A stretch of DNA of 64,000 nucleotides from Akkermansia sp. (GCA_017555205.1 JAFZGW010000019.1:35387-99386), one strand, 5' to 3'; counted from the first letter of the stretch, positions 34,710-42,715 are shown. Notes: generated by a model from the letters alone, not told the origin. Numbers and translations: made by a program.

Positions 34710-35635
34710 GGCCTCAACTCCTTTCTCATCGCCGCAAACTCCGCCTCCGCCTCCTCCGCGCTGATAGCATCCGTCACATTCTGCACCGCATTTGCCCTTT
34801 CTTTGGCTCTCACACGCTCTGCGGCAGCCTTTTTACGCTGCCGAGTGTCATCATGGCGGCACCAACTTGTCGCGTGCTGTAGAACGTCTGGGAGGTCCCT
34901 GAAGAAAAACTCCAAGCTCTCCGGCCTGTAACTCCGCACATCCTCCGCAGCATAATACCGCTGCAGCAAGCGCAAATTCACAGCCGACATCGGCACCAGC
35001 CTGTAGGCACGCAGAGCCTCCTCCTCCACCTTCCGAGGCAAAGGATGGTCCAGGTTCAACCTCCCCAACATAGGAACAACCTCACCCAAAGCCACCAGCC
35101 AACTACCGAAATCTCCACTCTCCTCCCAACTCAATGGGGGAGTGGCGCACGGCTCAGCCGGAGCCCCTGTAACAACGGTAGAACTAAGCTCTACCTTATC
35201 ATTATATATTCTATTCTTATCTGGTAACGTTTTTGTAACGCTTTCACCGTTACATCCACCGTTACACTCAGCGTTACCGTTTTTCGCGCCTTGCTTACGG
35301 TGACGCTCCACCCGTCGAGCACCCTGCGCACGCTCCTTGGCCGAATCCCCACAGTGCTTCCCGAACTCCAGAGCATACACGCAACCATCCTCACCCAGAG
35401 CTGCCCAGCCGATGGAAATCAACGCCTCCGCGCAACCGCGAAAACCTATTTCATCGTCCAACTCATCAGGTAGCAAGTGCGTCTGCCCATCAGTCGTCTG
35501 CTCATCAATCCACACCAGCCAAGCAACAGCCAGCCCAAGAGCCGCATGCTTCTTGCAACGCAACTCACGCATCAGCGCGCGAACCTTCGCCGACCTCAGC
35601 AACGAATGCCGAACCTTTAACCATGCCTCAGCCAT
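34706..35635 (-). CDS. Phage replication initiation protein
   Basis: 309 residues from ATG 35635 (311 from 35641). N-terminal region (WLKVRHSLLRSAKVRALMRELRCKKHAALGLAVAWLVWIDEQT) is a typical phage O/DnaD-like start and a basic linker follows (RRVERHRKQ). It sits between the resolvase and the regulator. Start chosen for the GTTATG context shared by several early genes. Overlaps the regulator by 4 bases. Confidence 0.6.
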   Translation of the reverse strand: MAEAWLKVRHSLLRSAKVRALMRELRCKKHAALGLAVAWLVWIDEQTTDGQTHLLPDELDDEIGFRGCAEALISIGWAALGEDGCVYALEFGKHCGDSAKERAQGARRVERHRKQGAKNGNAECNGGCNGESVTKTLPDKNRIYNDKVELSSTVVTGAPAEPCATPPLSWEESGDFGSWLVALGEVVPMLGRLNLDHPLPRKVEEEALRAYRLVPMSAVNLRLLQRYYAAEDVRSYRPESLEFFFRDLPDVLQHATSWCRHDDTRQRKKAAAERVRAKERANAVQNVTDAISAEEAEAEFAAMRKELRP

Positions 35636-35668
35636 AACCATTCAGCCTTCCTATCGGAGTCGCAGACT

Positions 35669-36088
35669 TCAGTCTGCATCGGCGCAACCGTGCGCAACCG
35701 CGTCCCGCCAGAACCTCAGCAACACAGTTCCCTCCTGTTCCCTATCCTTCACCCGGTGAATCCCCACACACGTCAGCACACGGTCATTCACCCCCAGCGC
35801 ATCAGCACACCCATCCAGGTACGCCTTGCAACTCGCCAGCGCATTATCCGCATCAGGCCCCGTACCGCCCCAGAAAAACCACGTCAGGTCATACCGGTCT
35901 GGTTTCCATCCATCCGGCAGCAGGCACATAGCCTCAGCATCCTGCTTCGCTTTCAGCATCAGCAACCGCGCACGGCCACGCGCCTCACGCACCACACGCT
36001 GCTTCGCCGCCCAATGCGACCGACTATTCGGGCTCAACACCCGCCCCGGCCGACTCAGCGCCACAGTCAAAACAAACTCACCATTCAT
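35669..36088 (-). CDS. RusA-like Holliday-junction resolvase
   Basis: 139 residues. Motif GPDADNALASCKAYLDGCADALGVNDRVL carries the RusA pattern 'P-D-x-D-N...K...D-L...D-D/N'. RusA-type resolvases act on branched recombination intermediates in replication and packaging. Part of the early recombination module with Bet and the PD-(D/E)XK protein. Confidence 0.8.
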   Translation of the reverse strand: MNGEFVLTVALSRPGRVLSPNSRSHWAAKQRVVREARGRARLLMLKAKQDAEAMCLLPDGWKPDRYDLTWFFWGGTGPDADNALASCKAYLDGCADALGVNDRVLTCVGIHRVKDREQEGTVLLRFWRDAVAHGCADAD

Positions 36089-36267
36089 TGCCCATCTCCC
36101 TTCCTCTTCCTAAACAACTCCAGAACCTTCTCTTTGGCAATGACAAGAGTGTTCACCTCCTGCCCATCTTCAGCGCGTAGACACAGCGTCTCCATCGCAT
36201 CATCCAACAGGTAAATTAACTGTAGAGCAGTCAGCTCCACCTTATCTCCCATATTGATTGTTTTCAT
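36085..36267 (-). CDS. Small early protein
   Basis: 60 residues, helical (LTALQLIYLLDDAMETLCL). No family recognised. Coupled by overlap to both neighbours (ATGA at the upstream end and overlap with the resolvase start). Confidence 0.55.
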   Translation of the reverse strand: MKTINMGDKVELTALQLIYLLDDAMETLCLRAEDGQEVNTLVIAKEKVLELFRKRKGDGQ

Positions 36268-36410
36268 TGCTGCTCCTTTCCGTTGAAATGCTTCTCAACA
36301 ATCCTCCGGGCCTCTTTAAGCCCATCAATCTTCCCCTGCAGATACCAGGCATTGCAGGCGAGAATACCCCCCGCGATAATGATTACAGCCACAGTAATAT
36401 TCTCAGCCAT
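36264..36410 (-). CDS. Small single-pass membrane protein, 48 residues
   Basis: Reads MAENITVAVIIIAGGILACN as its start: a membrane helix of about 17 residues, then a charged tail. The start overlaps the upstream stop region and its TGA overlaps the next ATG. The tight overlaps at both ends support a real gene. Function unknown. Confidence 0.6.
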   Translation of the reverse strand: MAENITVAVIIIAGGILACNAWYLQGKIDGLKEARRIVEKHFNGKEQQ

Positions 36411-36621
36411 TGCAATATCTCCCCTCCTCCCTCAGCTTCCCCTCCAGCGACTCCGCCAGGCTCCGCACCTGCCCCAGCAGAGCATGAGCCTCCACCAGCA
36501 TAGCACACTTGTTGCCCGCATTGGCCGCAGCCAGCAGGCGAGTAGCAGTACCACTCACCCGCCGAGCCTCGTCCATATACAACTGCTCAATATTAGAACC
36601 CGAGGTCTTCACTACCTTCAT
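36403..36621 (-). CDS. Small early protein
   Basis: 72 residues, helical and charged (ATRLLAAANAGNKCAMLVEAHALLGQVRSLAESLEGKL). No family recognised. It overlaps the SSB-like gene end and the 48-residue gene start. Confidence 0.55.
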   Translation of the reverse strand: MKVVKTSGSNIEQLYMDEARRVSGTATRLLAAANAGNKCAMLVEAHALLGQVRSLAESLEGKLREEGRYCNG

Positions 36622-36952
36622 AGAGCTCCCCCTTCCGTTGCACAGTCAACCCCTTCAAGCGCAAGCGAACCGCATAGCGCTGCCGACCATTCCGGTCAAC
36701 ATAACTACGCCCGCTCACCCAACCGCTCGCTGCCACAACATCACCCGCATTCAGCTTCACCGCAGCCTCCGCAACCTTCAGCCACGACTCCACCTCCACG
36801 ATACTAGTCTGTGAATTGCCCGCACGATCCGCAGGCAAACGCACCTCCAGCAGCACATCAGCATACGCCTTATCCTCGCCCCCTACAACCCTGTAGCAAA
36901 GCTCCGGCTGGCGCACAACTTTCGCCCCCTCAAAATGAAACGTAGAACTCAT
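36593..36952 (-). CDS. Single-stranded DNA-binding-like (OB-fold) protein
   Basis: 119 residues from ATG 36952. The pattern VVRQPELCYR, EVRLPADR, ...VEVESWLKVAEAAVKLNAGDVVAASGWVSGRSYVDRNGRQRY resembles SSB/PriB-type OB-fold strands, where 'G-D-x-V-x-V-x-G' and 'D-x-x-G-x-x-R' repeat. Role in replication or recombination with Bet is inferred. Confidence 0.62.
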   Translation of the reverse strand: MSSTFHFEGAKVVRQPELCYRVVGGEDKAYADVLLEVRLPADRAGNSQTSIVEVESWLKVAEAAVKLNAGDVVAASGWVSGRSYVDRNGRQRYAVRLRLKGLTVQRKGELYEGSEDLGF

Positions 36953-37134
36953 GCCTGCTCCCCCTTCAGCTTTTTGACCTGAGCATTCAGTCGCTTGCAT
37001 TCCTCCTTAGCCGCCCACACCGCATCCGGATGAAACGACAACTCAAACACAGCAACCATGCGATTGCTCACCCTGTCCATAACCGCAACAACCTGCCACC
37101 CCTCATAAACCACAAAACGCTCCTCAGCACTCAT
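36949..37134 (-). CDS. Small early protein
   Basis: 61 residues from ATG 37134 (MSAEERFVVYEGWQVV). No family recognised. Overlaps neighbours at both ends. Confidence 0.5.
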   Translation of the reverse strand: MSAEERFVVYEGWQVVAVMDRVSNRMVAVFELSFHPDAVWAAKEECKRLNAQVKKLKGEQA

Positions 37135-38240
37135 ACCTTGCTCTCCTTGATTGTTCCAGCCGTGCACTTCACGCTGCCATAATCCGCCAGCACCTCACGC
37201 AGCCACTCCTTGCTTGCCTTCGTCGTCTGCTTCACACCCTCCGGAGCCTGCTCGGACAGCTTAGCGTGCACCAACTTGTCGAGGTCGGATATCTTCACCT
37301 GGCAACACTTCGTAAACTCCTCACCGGTCACATCCAGCAGCGCATTCAACTGCGTAAACGCACCGCCGGCATCACCAATCGTAAAGCTCGCCTTGCCCGC
37401 ACCCAACTCAAGACCGGGAATCTCCACCCCCGCCTCCAAATCAGCGCGAACCTTCCGCTCAATCGCCTCCACATACTTCTTCGCCAACCGCGCAGCATCC
37501 CACGCACGCTTGCGGTCCTCCAAACTCCACGCCTCCCAGCGCGTCAGCTCCATACCGGCAGCCTTCTGCACCTGCAAGCCCAGCGCCGGACAACTCGCAG
37601 CAGCTCGGCAATACTTGCACTGAGTCTCACCAGGGCACAACCTTGCCCCCGGCTTCGCGGCCTCATCCAGCTTCGCATAAATCCACTGGCGCAAAGCCTT
37701 AGCGTCCCCACGACCAAAGCGAGCCAACTTCGGCAGCTTCCTGCACACAAACGGCTGCAGTATACCCGCATAAACCGTCTGAACCTCAGCAAACTTATCA
37801 AACACGGTCAACGCCTGAGCATACAACTGGCAATTCTGCTCAGCACTCACAACATCCCCGCGCCCGAATTTATAGTCCAGCACCAGAGCCGTATCGCTCC
37901 CCACAAACACCACATCCTCCTGCGCACTGAACCGCTGGCAAGCATCCCATAGGCGCTCCTCTCTGTACTCATCAAAAATCGGCCCAACATACTCCCGAGC
38001 CAAATCCTTCTCCAACTTCAGGCACCACTCCACCGCCTCCGCCTCCTCAGCGTCCTCCGGCATAGTCCCCTCCTCCATGTGCTTATGCAAGCGCGTACCC
38101 ATCGCAGCAGCCTCCGACTGCTCACCCTCCGGGCAAGCCCTCTCAGCCAACCAACTACCGGGGCACAGCACCAACCGCTGCAACCCACTCGCACTCGGCA
38201 ACCCCTTGCGCACATCCTCCTCAGAAATAATCGTAGCCAT
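37131..38240 (-). CDS. PD-(D/E)XK nuclease (DUF2800/RecB-like), partner of Bet
   Basis: 369 residues. Start region LPSASGLQRLVLCPGS and the GTRLHKHME motif are typical of DUF2800/RecB-type nucleases. Catalytic-type acidic residues occur around 'LVLDYKFGRGD' near residue 125. A later CxxC-like cluster (CPGETQCKYCRAAASC, near residue 210) could hold an Fe-S cluster as in Cas4 and AddB. It would resect ends for the annealase 34 bases downstream. Confidence 0.7.
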   Translation of the reverse strand: MATIISEEDVRKGLPSASGLQRLVLCPGSWLAERACPEGEQSEAAAMGTRLHKHMEEGTMPEDAEEAEAVEWCLKLEKDLAREYVGPIFDEYREERLWDACQRFSAQEDVVFVGSDTALVLDYKFGRGDVVSAEQNCQLYAQALTVFDKFAEVQTVYAGILQPFVCRKLPKLARFGRGDAKALRQWIYAKLDEAAKPGARLCPGETQCKYCRAAASCPALGLQVQKAAGMELTRWEAWSLEDRKRAWDAARLAKKYVEAIERKVRADLEAGVEIPGLELGAGKASFTIGDAGGAFTQLNALLDVTGEEFTKCCQVKISDLDKLVHAKLSEQAPEGVKQTTKASKEWLREVLADYGSVKCTAGTIKESKV

Positions 38241-38274
38241 AATCAACCAAAATTCGTAAATCGTAACTCGTAAC

Positions 38275-38958
38275 TCAAATCAGCTCCCCGAACTGCGGAA
38301 CATCCACCTCCGCACCCAGCCCGGGAATCTCATCAGCCTCCTCCTCGTGCGCTAACTCCAGAAAACTCGGCTTCACCACACGCCCCTGCACATTCACCGG
38401 CGAACTATTCACCTGGTCAAACTCCAAAAACTCCTCACGATCTGCAAGCCCCCCAATCCCCATAAAATAACGCACCGCCTGAATCGTCGCACGGTGGCGC
38501 AACATACGCAGCGGACGCTGCTTCCACACCGGCGAAGACTCCACACGGTTCTCCTCCATATACTCACGCACAATCGTAGGACGTCTCTTCGACTTGCTGT
38601 AAATACGGCACTCCACCCAGCTCTTATCCTCAGCATACTCATGCTCCATACCATCATAATCAGAGTTAGCATGCAGCAACTTCAGCCAGCCATCAATACC
38701 CACCATCGGCTGAATACCACCCGACTTCGCACGGAAAGCATGAATCTCCTTAATCAGCGGATTGAGCTTATACGCACTCGCCGTCATACAGAACGCAGCC
38801 AGCTCCTCATTGCTCGCCCCGCTCGGCATCACCGTCTTCATCATAATATTGTAAACCTCCTCCTGATTCACCAGCCCCAGCTGCTTCGTAAGAGCCGTCA
38901 GAGCATTCACCTTCTGAACAGAAGGTACCAACTGTTGTGTATTATTCGTATCTGTCAT
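38275..38958 (-). CDS. Bet/RecT-family single-strand annealing protein
   Basis: 227 residues. Bet signature: CMTASAYKLNPLIKEIHAF, GGIQPMVGIDGWLKLLH, then a pattern of hydrophobic beta strands and MLRHRATIQAVRYFMGIGGL, all typical of phage recombination protein Bet. Promotes annealing of single strands in phage recombination. It is preceded by a leader almost the same as the one before 40403-40762. Confidence 0.88.
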   Translation of the reverse strand: MTDTNNTQQLVPSVQKVNALTALTKQLGLVNQEEVYNIMMKTVMPSGASNEELAAFCMTASAYKLNPLIKEIHAFRAKSGGIQPMVGIDGWLKLLHANSDYDGMEHEYAEDKSWVECRIYSKSKRRPTIVREYMEENRVESSPVWKQRPLRMLRHRATIQAVRYFMGIGGLADREEFLEFDQVNSSPVNVQGRVVKPSFLELAHEEEADEIPGLGAEVDVPQFGELI

Positions 38959-38971
38959 AGTATTAATATCG

Positions 38972-39118
38972 TTAATTAGTTAAACCCTCATCGGGAATCC
39001 CTGCCGGTGGCACCGACCCACCACACGCGGCAGCTTCTTCATTCATCCGCGCAGCCCAGGCACAGGGCAAATTATGCACCACTTTCTCCTCCGGGCAGGT
39101 GCACCATCCCGGCTTCAA
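38972..39118 (-). CDS. Possible small Cys-rich protein (TTG start)
   Basis: 48 residues if started at TTG: KPGWCTCPEEKVVHNLPCAW then a tail with another Cys. Cys spacing is zinc-ribbon-like. The frame exactly fills the gap between DUF2303 stop and the Bet leader. No clear ribosome binding site. Confidence 0.3.
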   Translation of the reverse strand: MKPGWCTCPEEKVVHNLPCAWAARMNEEAAACGGSVPPAGIPDEGLTN

Positions 39119-39131
39119 CTATGACAGGAAA

Positions 39132-39953
39132 TTACCTCGTACACAGCACATCATACGGAGACTTCCTCACCGCACCCTCGAAAACATCGCAGTTCGGCAA
39201 TTTCTCTCGCAGATACTCCGCCACATCCCTCACCGCATTGTCCTCCGGCACATCCGGGCGAATCAGCTCATAACACAGCCTCAGCGCCTTCTCCTCCTTA
39301 TCAATGCGCACCTTCAGCCGTGCACGCACCTCGTAAGTCGTCATCTGCTCAGCGCCCTTAATCACCGGCAAATGCAGCACAAACTCCTTCGGCAGAGCCA
39401 TATCCCGGTTTACACCGGTCGACTTCTCCTGGTAACTCACACACGTCTGCCCATCCGCCCCGCGATAACTACGGCTGAACTCCACCGAACTCTTCTGACG
39501 GAAATTCGCCACCAAATCCAGCAACTCCACCCCGCAAGGCTCCTTAATCACCTTCTCCTGATCCTCCAGAAAATCGCAGAACCCCTCCTGGCTCATCCAG
39601 CACTTATCCTTACCGCGCCAAGCAATCCAGTCCGGCGTACACTCGCACCTGAAATGCGCCACATCATCCCCCCAGCTCTCAGGATTAAACACAGCCTGAG
39701 CCTTCGACTTGTCAACAAACACCAGCCCCGCAACATCGCGGCTCAGCACATAGTCAACAAACGTCGGCAGCATCAGCAGCTCCACTATACCCGCCCCGCG
39801 ATACGGCTTGTCCGCATAGCGAGCAATATCGCGAACCTGACAATCCTCATGCACCACCGCAGCACGCCCAGGCACCACCTCATGCGACATCCCAGGAGTA
39901 AGCAGATTCCCGCTCATCTCCCCCTTCATCATAACAGAATTAGTATTTTCCAT
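39132..39953 (-). CDS. DUF2303 phage protein (YfdQ-like)
   Basis: 273 residues. RDVAGLVFVDKSKAQAVFNP, HFRCECTPDWIAWRGKDKCWMSQEGFCDFLED and GVELLDLVANFRQKSSVEFSRS are the conserved landmarks of DUF2303. Function unknown, commonly found next to Bet-type recombination genes. A TTACGA-type repeat array precedes the start. Confidence 0.75.
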   Translation of the reverse strand: MENTNSVMMKGEMSGNLLTPGMSHEVVPGRAAVVHEDCQVRDIARYADKPYRGAGIVELLMLPTFVDYVLSRDVAGLVFVDKSKAQAVFNPESWGDDVAHFRCECTPDWIAWRGKDKCWMSQEGFCDFLEDQEKVIKEPCGVELLDLVANFRQKSSVEFSRSYRGADGQTCVSYQEKSTGVNRDMALPKEFVLHLPVIKGAEQMTTYEVRARLKVRIDKEEKALRLCYELIRPDVPEDNAVRDVAEYLREKLPNCDVFEGAVRKSPYDVLCTR

Positions 39954-39983
39954 ATTCGTAACTCGTAATTCGTAACTCGTACT

Positions 39984-40388
39984 TCACTTCTTCACCTTGC
40001 GAGTCTCCTCGCCATCCGCGAAAATCTCCCACGAAGTAACATTGACCTTACGCGGAGCATCGAAATCGAACTGCCCCTGTGCAGGGTCATCCACACAGAA
40101 ACGCCCCTGCTCATCCGCATACAGCAGCTTCAGACGCGTCTCCTCCTGCGGAATACTGCGGCTCAGCGTCGGCTTCACACCCACCTGACGGTCCTTCCCC
40201 AACTTACTCACCGCCACCTTCAGAGTCAGATGCCCCTTACCACCCGTCTCCATCACCGCAGACGTCAGCTCGGTGATACACTCATCCAGCTGCCTCAGCA
40301 ACTCAGCATCGCGCAAATCACGCAACGCCTGAAAAAAGCGCTCCCCGGCAGGGGCATCCGTCGGCATAAGCTTCTTATTCGTAACCAT
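39984..40388 (-). CDS. Conserved-looking phage protein of unknown function
   Basis: 134 residues from ATG 40388 (MVTNKKLMPTDAPAGERFFQ). Contains an acidic strand pattern (CVDDPAQGQFDFDAPRKV) and a helical N-terminus. It sits between the DUF2303 gene and the 119-residue gene, always adjacent in this module. No confident family. Confidence 0.6.
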   Translation of the reverse strand: MVTNKKLMPTDAPAGERFFQALRDLRDAELLRQLDECITELTSAVMETGGKGHLTLKVAVSKLGKDRQVGVKPTLSRSIPQEETRLKLLYADEQGRFCVDDPAQGQFDFDAPRKVNVTSWEIFADGEETRKVKK

Positions 40389-40402
40389 AACTAGCCCTCC
40401 CA

Positions 40403-40762
40403 TCAGTCATTCGCAAGCCCAGCCAGCAAATTATCCAAAGCCTCCCGCTTCGCCTTCTTCCGCAAATTGCGAGCATGCCACTCAGCCAACACAGCCCAGG
40501 CAGCAGGATCCGACGCCATAGCCTCAACAACCAAACGGCTGCAAGCATTACCAGCCATACGGAACACATGCGAATTGAACTCCTCCTCCAAATCAGTCTT
40601 CACATGCGAATACGCCCCTTCACCATCCGCAGCAATAATCACCCCCGGCACATCAAAATCAATGCCATTATCCTCAAGAGCCTTGCAGATAGCACTGAAC
40701 TTAATCTTACCCTCGCAGCTCTCAGCGACCTGCCCATCATTATTTTGTATATCCTCTGTCAT
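40403..40762 (-). CDS. Hypothetical early protein
   Basis: 119 residues, acidic N-terminus and helical C-terminus rich in A, E and K. Start context TATAATACTATG; its 35-base leader nearly matches the Bet leader. No family recognised. Confidence 0.55.
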   Translation of the reverse strand: MTEDIQNNDGQVAESCEGKIKFSAICKALEDNGIDFDVPGVIIAADGEGAYSHVKTDLEEEFNSHVFRMAGNACSRLVVEAMASDPAAWAVLAEWHARNLRKKAKREALDNLLAGLAND

Positions 40763-40868
40763 AGTATTATAACGTTAATATGGTTAAAGAAGCAGCAGAT
40801 TTCAAACGCCCTGCTGCGCAGCGGACATGATACCTAATTTATGAAGTCCTCGCACCTCGCGAGAAAAG

Positions 40869-40948
40869 CCGCGAATCGGACTCGAACCGAAATCTCCTAC
40901 ATACTCCCCATTTGAGCTTCGGCGCATTACCTATTATGCTACACGCGG
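40869..40948 (-). tRNA. Degenerate or unusual tRNA-like sequence in the prophage
   Basis: On the minus strand: CCGCG/CGCGG acceptor pairs (last two pairs weak), a perfect D-arm GCAT/ATGC with an AATAGGTA loop, and a T-arm TCGG-TTCGAGT-CCGA with the canonical TTCGA loop. The anticodon stem does not pair well in any register tried. A long variable region would fit a class II tRNA with anticodon CAA (Leu), but the stem mismatches make this uncertain. Probably a decayed phage tRNA, or a tRNA-like element. Confidence 0.4.
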
Positions 40949-40994
40949 ATATCGCCCATTCCTTTCAAACGCCCGGGCCAGGCGGAATCGGGTA

Positions 40995-41285
40995 CTATAT
41001 CACAAAAAGCACACAAATCATGCCTAGAAGAAAAACCAGCGCAGCGGAAGCCATCCACATAGCGAACCTAGCCGCGCTCTGCGCCTCCCTACACGCCCGC
41101 CCCGCATCAAACGCATGATTAAACGCATGCACCCCCAAAGCCTTAACATCCGCAGCGATCCGATTCGCCCGAGCCTCCCACTGCTCCAGCTTCTCACACT
41201 TCTTATCCAGCTCCCTGTTAATGTTTCCGGCCTTCTGACACAGCATCTCCATGCCAGCCTTCTGCTGTTTAATTGTCTGTTTCAT
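40995..41285 (-). CDS. Coiled-coil membrane-anchored small protein
   Basis: 96 residues from ATG 41285 (ATG 41291 possible). A charged coiled-coil (KKCEKLEQWEARANRIAADVKALG) and one C-terminal membrane helix (FAMWMASAALVFLLGMICVLFVI). Start overlaps the end of the upstream gene. Function unknown. Confidence 0.6.
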   Translation of the reverse strand: MKQTIKQQKAGMEMLCQKAGNINRELDKKCEKLEQWEARANRIAADVKALGVHAFNHAFDAGRACREAQSAARFAMWMASAALVFLLGMICVLFVI

Positions 41286-41511
41286 AATCATCCAAAAAAG
41301 TAGGAGGTAAAGAATTCTCATAACGCACCTCATAACGCCCCCCCGCCCGCACACAATCAGGCGTCGCCCCCGTCGGCTCCACACGCCCCTGCACCGGCTC
41401 CGGCACACCACCCTTGCGAGACTCCACAAAATCCGCCAGCAACAAATTCCCCCACACCGGCACATACACCAGCACAAAAGAACCCAACACAAACTGCAAC
41501 ATCGTCTTCAT
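41269..41511 (-). CDS. Small membrane protein
   Basis: 80 residues from ATG 41511 (41517 gives two more). A hydrophobic N-terminal segment (MLQFVLGSFVLVYVPVWGNLLLA) acts as signal anchor, then a soluble tail. A TTACGA-type repeat array precedes it. Function unknown. Confidence 0.55.
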   Translation of the reverse strand: MKTMLQFVLGSFVLVYVPVWGNLLLADFVESRKGGVPEPVQGRVEPTGATPDCVRAGGRYEVRYENSLPPTFLDDYETDN

Positions 41512-41548
41512 AACCATTCGAAAATCGTACTTCGTAAATCGTAAAAAC

Positions 41549-41833
41549 TCACACGGTCTCTTTCCGCAGCCCGCAGCGCACATTCACCCGGTCCATCAGA
41601 GCCCGCCGAAAATCACGCACATTCACCAACTGACTGCGCTCCCCCAGCTCCAGAATCCGAATCTCATGCGTCTCACAAAAATCAGCCACAAGCTGCTTCA
41701 TCTGACTCACACTCACATCAAGCGTCCTCGCCAGAGTCGTCAACTTGCAATACTCAAAACCCTTCAAATCCACCAGCACCACAGTCTCATCTGCTGCCAG
41801 CGGCCTACCATCCTTTCGTCTATACGCTGCCAT
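41549..41833 (-). CDS. Probable DNA-binding protein, early regulator
   Basis: 94 residues. Helix-turn-helix pattern around residues 35-60 (LTTLARTLDVSVSQMKQLVADF). Located at the head of the early genes, so it could be a regulator. The ATG at 41833 is preceded by GGTT as in several early genes here. Confidence 0.5.
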   Translation of the reverse strand: MAAYRRKDGRPLAADETVVLVDLKGFEYCKLTTLARTLDVSVSQMKQLVADFCETHEIRILELGERSQLVNVRDFRRALMDRVNVRCGLRKETV

Positions 41834-41855
41834 AACCTGTATCAACCTTGTAAAT

Positions 41856-42560
41856 TTAACCTAAAACTGTTACACTATCGCCATGGACATAACCTGGCTT
41901 ACCTTTATCAAGAAACTTCTTCAACTCATCATCACGCCAAAGAACAAATGGCTGCTTGGCACCCTTAGCGCCATCCTCCTCTTCACCCCCCAGCAACACC
42001 TCGCCCAACTCGGACTGGCTCACATCGCACACAACCACAAGACAACGGCAGGGATCATCTTCACTATATGCGCACTCTACCTTACCATAAACCTCACTTA
42101 CAGGCTCATACACACACTCGCGGAAAAGTCTAGACAGCGCACCACAGCCACCCGCACACACCGCGCCCTCCAAACCCTCACAGACGAGCAGCGCGAAACG
42201 CTGCGCCCCCTTACCGCCAAAAGCCTCACCTGCGGCCTGCTGCCCTGCGACCAAGAGAGCACCCAGCGCCTTGTAGACACCGGCATCCTTATCCCCACAG
42301 GCATACGCTTCCTCAGCACAAGCAGAACCGTCCAACACCTCCGAGAATACACCCTCAGCCCCATCGCCCGGCAGCACTTTTACGGCAAAGACTAACCAAT
42401 TAGCCCAATTATTCTTCACCGCAACTCCACCAGGGCGCTCATCAATATCCACACTCGCCTCCTGCTTTTTATCGCACGCTGCATCAAAGCACGATACAAA
42501 CAACCCGATTCCAACACCGGCAGCAAAGCCACTCAAAAATGAAACTCCACTCAAATCCAT
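41856..42560 (-). CDS. Open frame opposite SieB, uncertain
   Basis: A 234-residue frame. The first 50 codons (42560-42400) lie outside the SieB gene, have a membrane-like start (MDLSGVSFLSGFAAGVGIGLF) and follow GGGAG, so a real start is possible. The rest lies codon-opposite to SieB, a frame that often stays open by chance. I consider it a weak candidate. Confidence 0.25.
   Translation of the reverse strand: MDLSGVSFLSGFAAGVGIGLFVSCFDAACDKKQEASVDIDERPGGVAVKNNWANWLVFAVKVLPGDGAEGVFSEVLDGSACAEEAYACGDKDAGVYKALGALLVAGQQAAGEAFGGKGAQRFALLVCEGLEGAVCAGGCGALSRLFRECVYEPVSEVYGKVECAYSEDDPCRCLVVVCDVSQSELGEVLLGGEEEDGAKGAKQPFVLWRDDELKKFLDKGKPGYVHGDSVTVLG
41883..42395 (+). CDS. SieB-like superinfection exclusion protein
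   Basis: 170 residues. N-terminus DITWLTFIKKLLQLI, then two hydrophobic helices (about residues 20-36 and 48-66) and a soluble C-terminal domain with LTDEQRETLRPL and a '...VDTGILIPTGIRFL ... ISPIARQHF' ending. This order is that of SieB-type proteins, which abort superinfecting phages. It is on the plus strand, opposite to all neighbours, as expected for a lysogenic gene. No clear promoter identified. Confidence 0.7.
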   Translation: MDITWLTFIKKLLQLIITPKNKWLLGTLSAILLFTPQQHLAQLGLAHIAHNHKTTAGIIFTICALYLTINLTYRLIHTLAEKSRQRTTATRTHRALQTLTDEQRETLRPLTAKSLTCGLLPCDQESTQRLVDTGILIPTGIRFLSTSRTVQHLREYTLSPIARQHFYGKD

Positions 42561-42564
42561 AAAC

Positions 42565-42669
42565 TCAGCTCCCTTTCTTTCTTTTTAATACATCGACAAG
42601 CGCCATGCACGTAATGAACGCAAAGGAGCCTGGAAATAATAATAATAATAAGACTAGGCTGCCTTCCAT
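42565..42669 (-). CDS. Very small membrane protein, 34 residues
   Basis: Starts MEGSLVLLLLLFPGSFAF: one membrane helix and a basic tail (KRKKGS). A strong ribosome-binding sequence GGAGG lies 7 bases before the ATG. It is too short for standard gene calls. It lies downstream of the two ribbon-helix-helix genes, in the region with the palindrome at 42701. Function unknown. Confidence 0.5.
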   Translation of the reverse strand: MEGSLVLLLLLFPGSFAFITCMALVDVLKRKKGS

Positions 42670-42700
42670 ACTTGAACCTCCATTAGCTCTCCTTACTTTA

Positions 42701-42715
42701 AGGTTTGTCAAACCC
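42701..42715. promoter_or_regulatory. Palindromic operator, copy 3
   Basis: AGGTTTGTCAAACCC, near-perfect palindrome AGGTTTG-T-CAAACCT. One of three copies (also 42766-42782 and 43119-43133). Confidence 0.65.

Noticed and set aside
40765..40770. TATAAT three bases before the ATG of 40403-40762 as a promoter
   Set aside because: Transcription would begin inside the gene, no proper -35 at 16-18 bases; the similarity to the Bet leader suggests a leader element.
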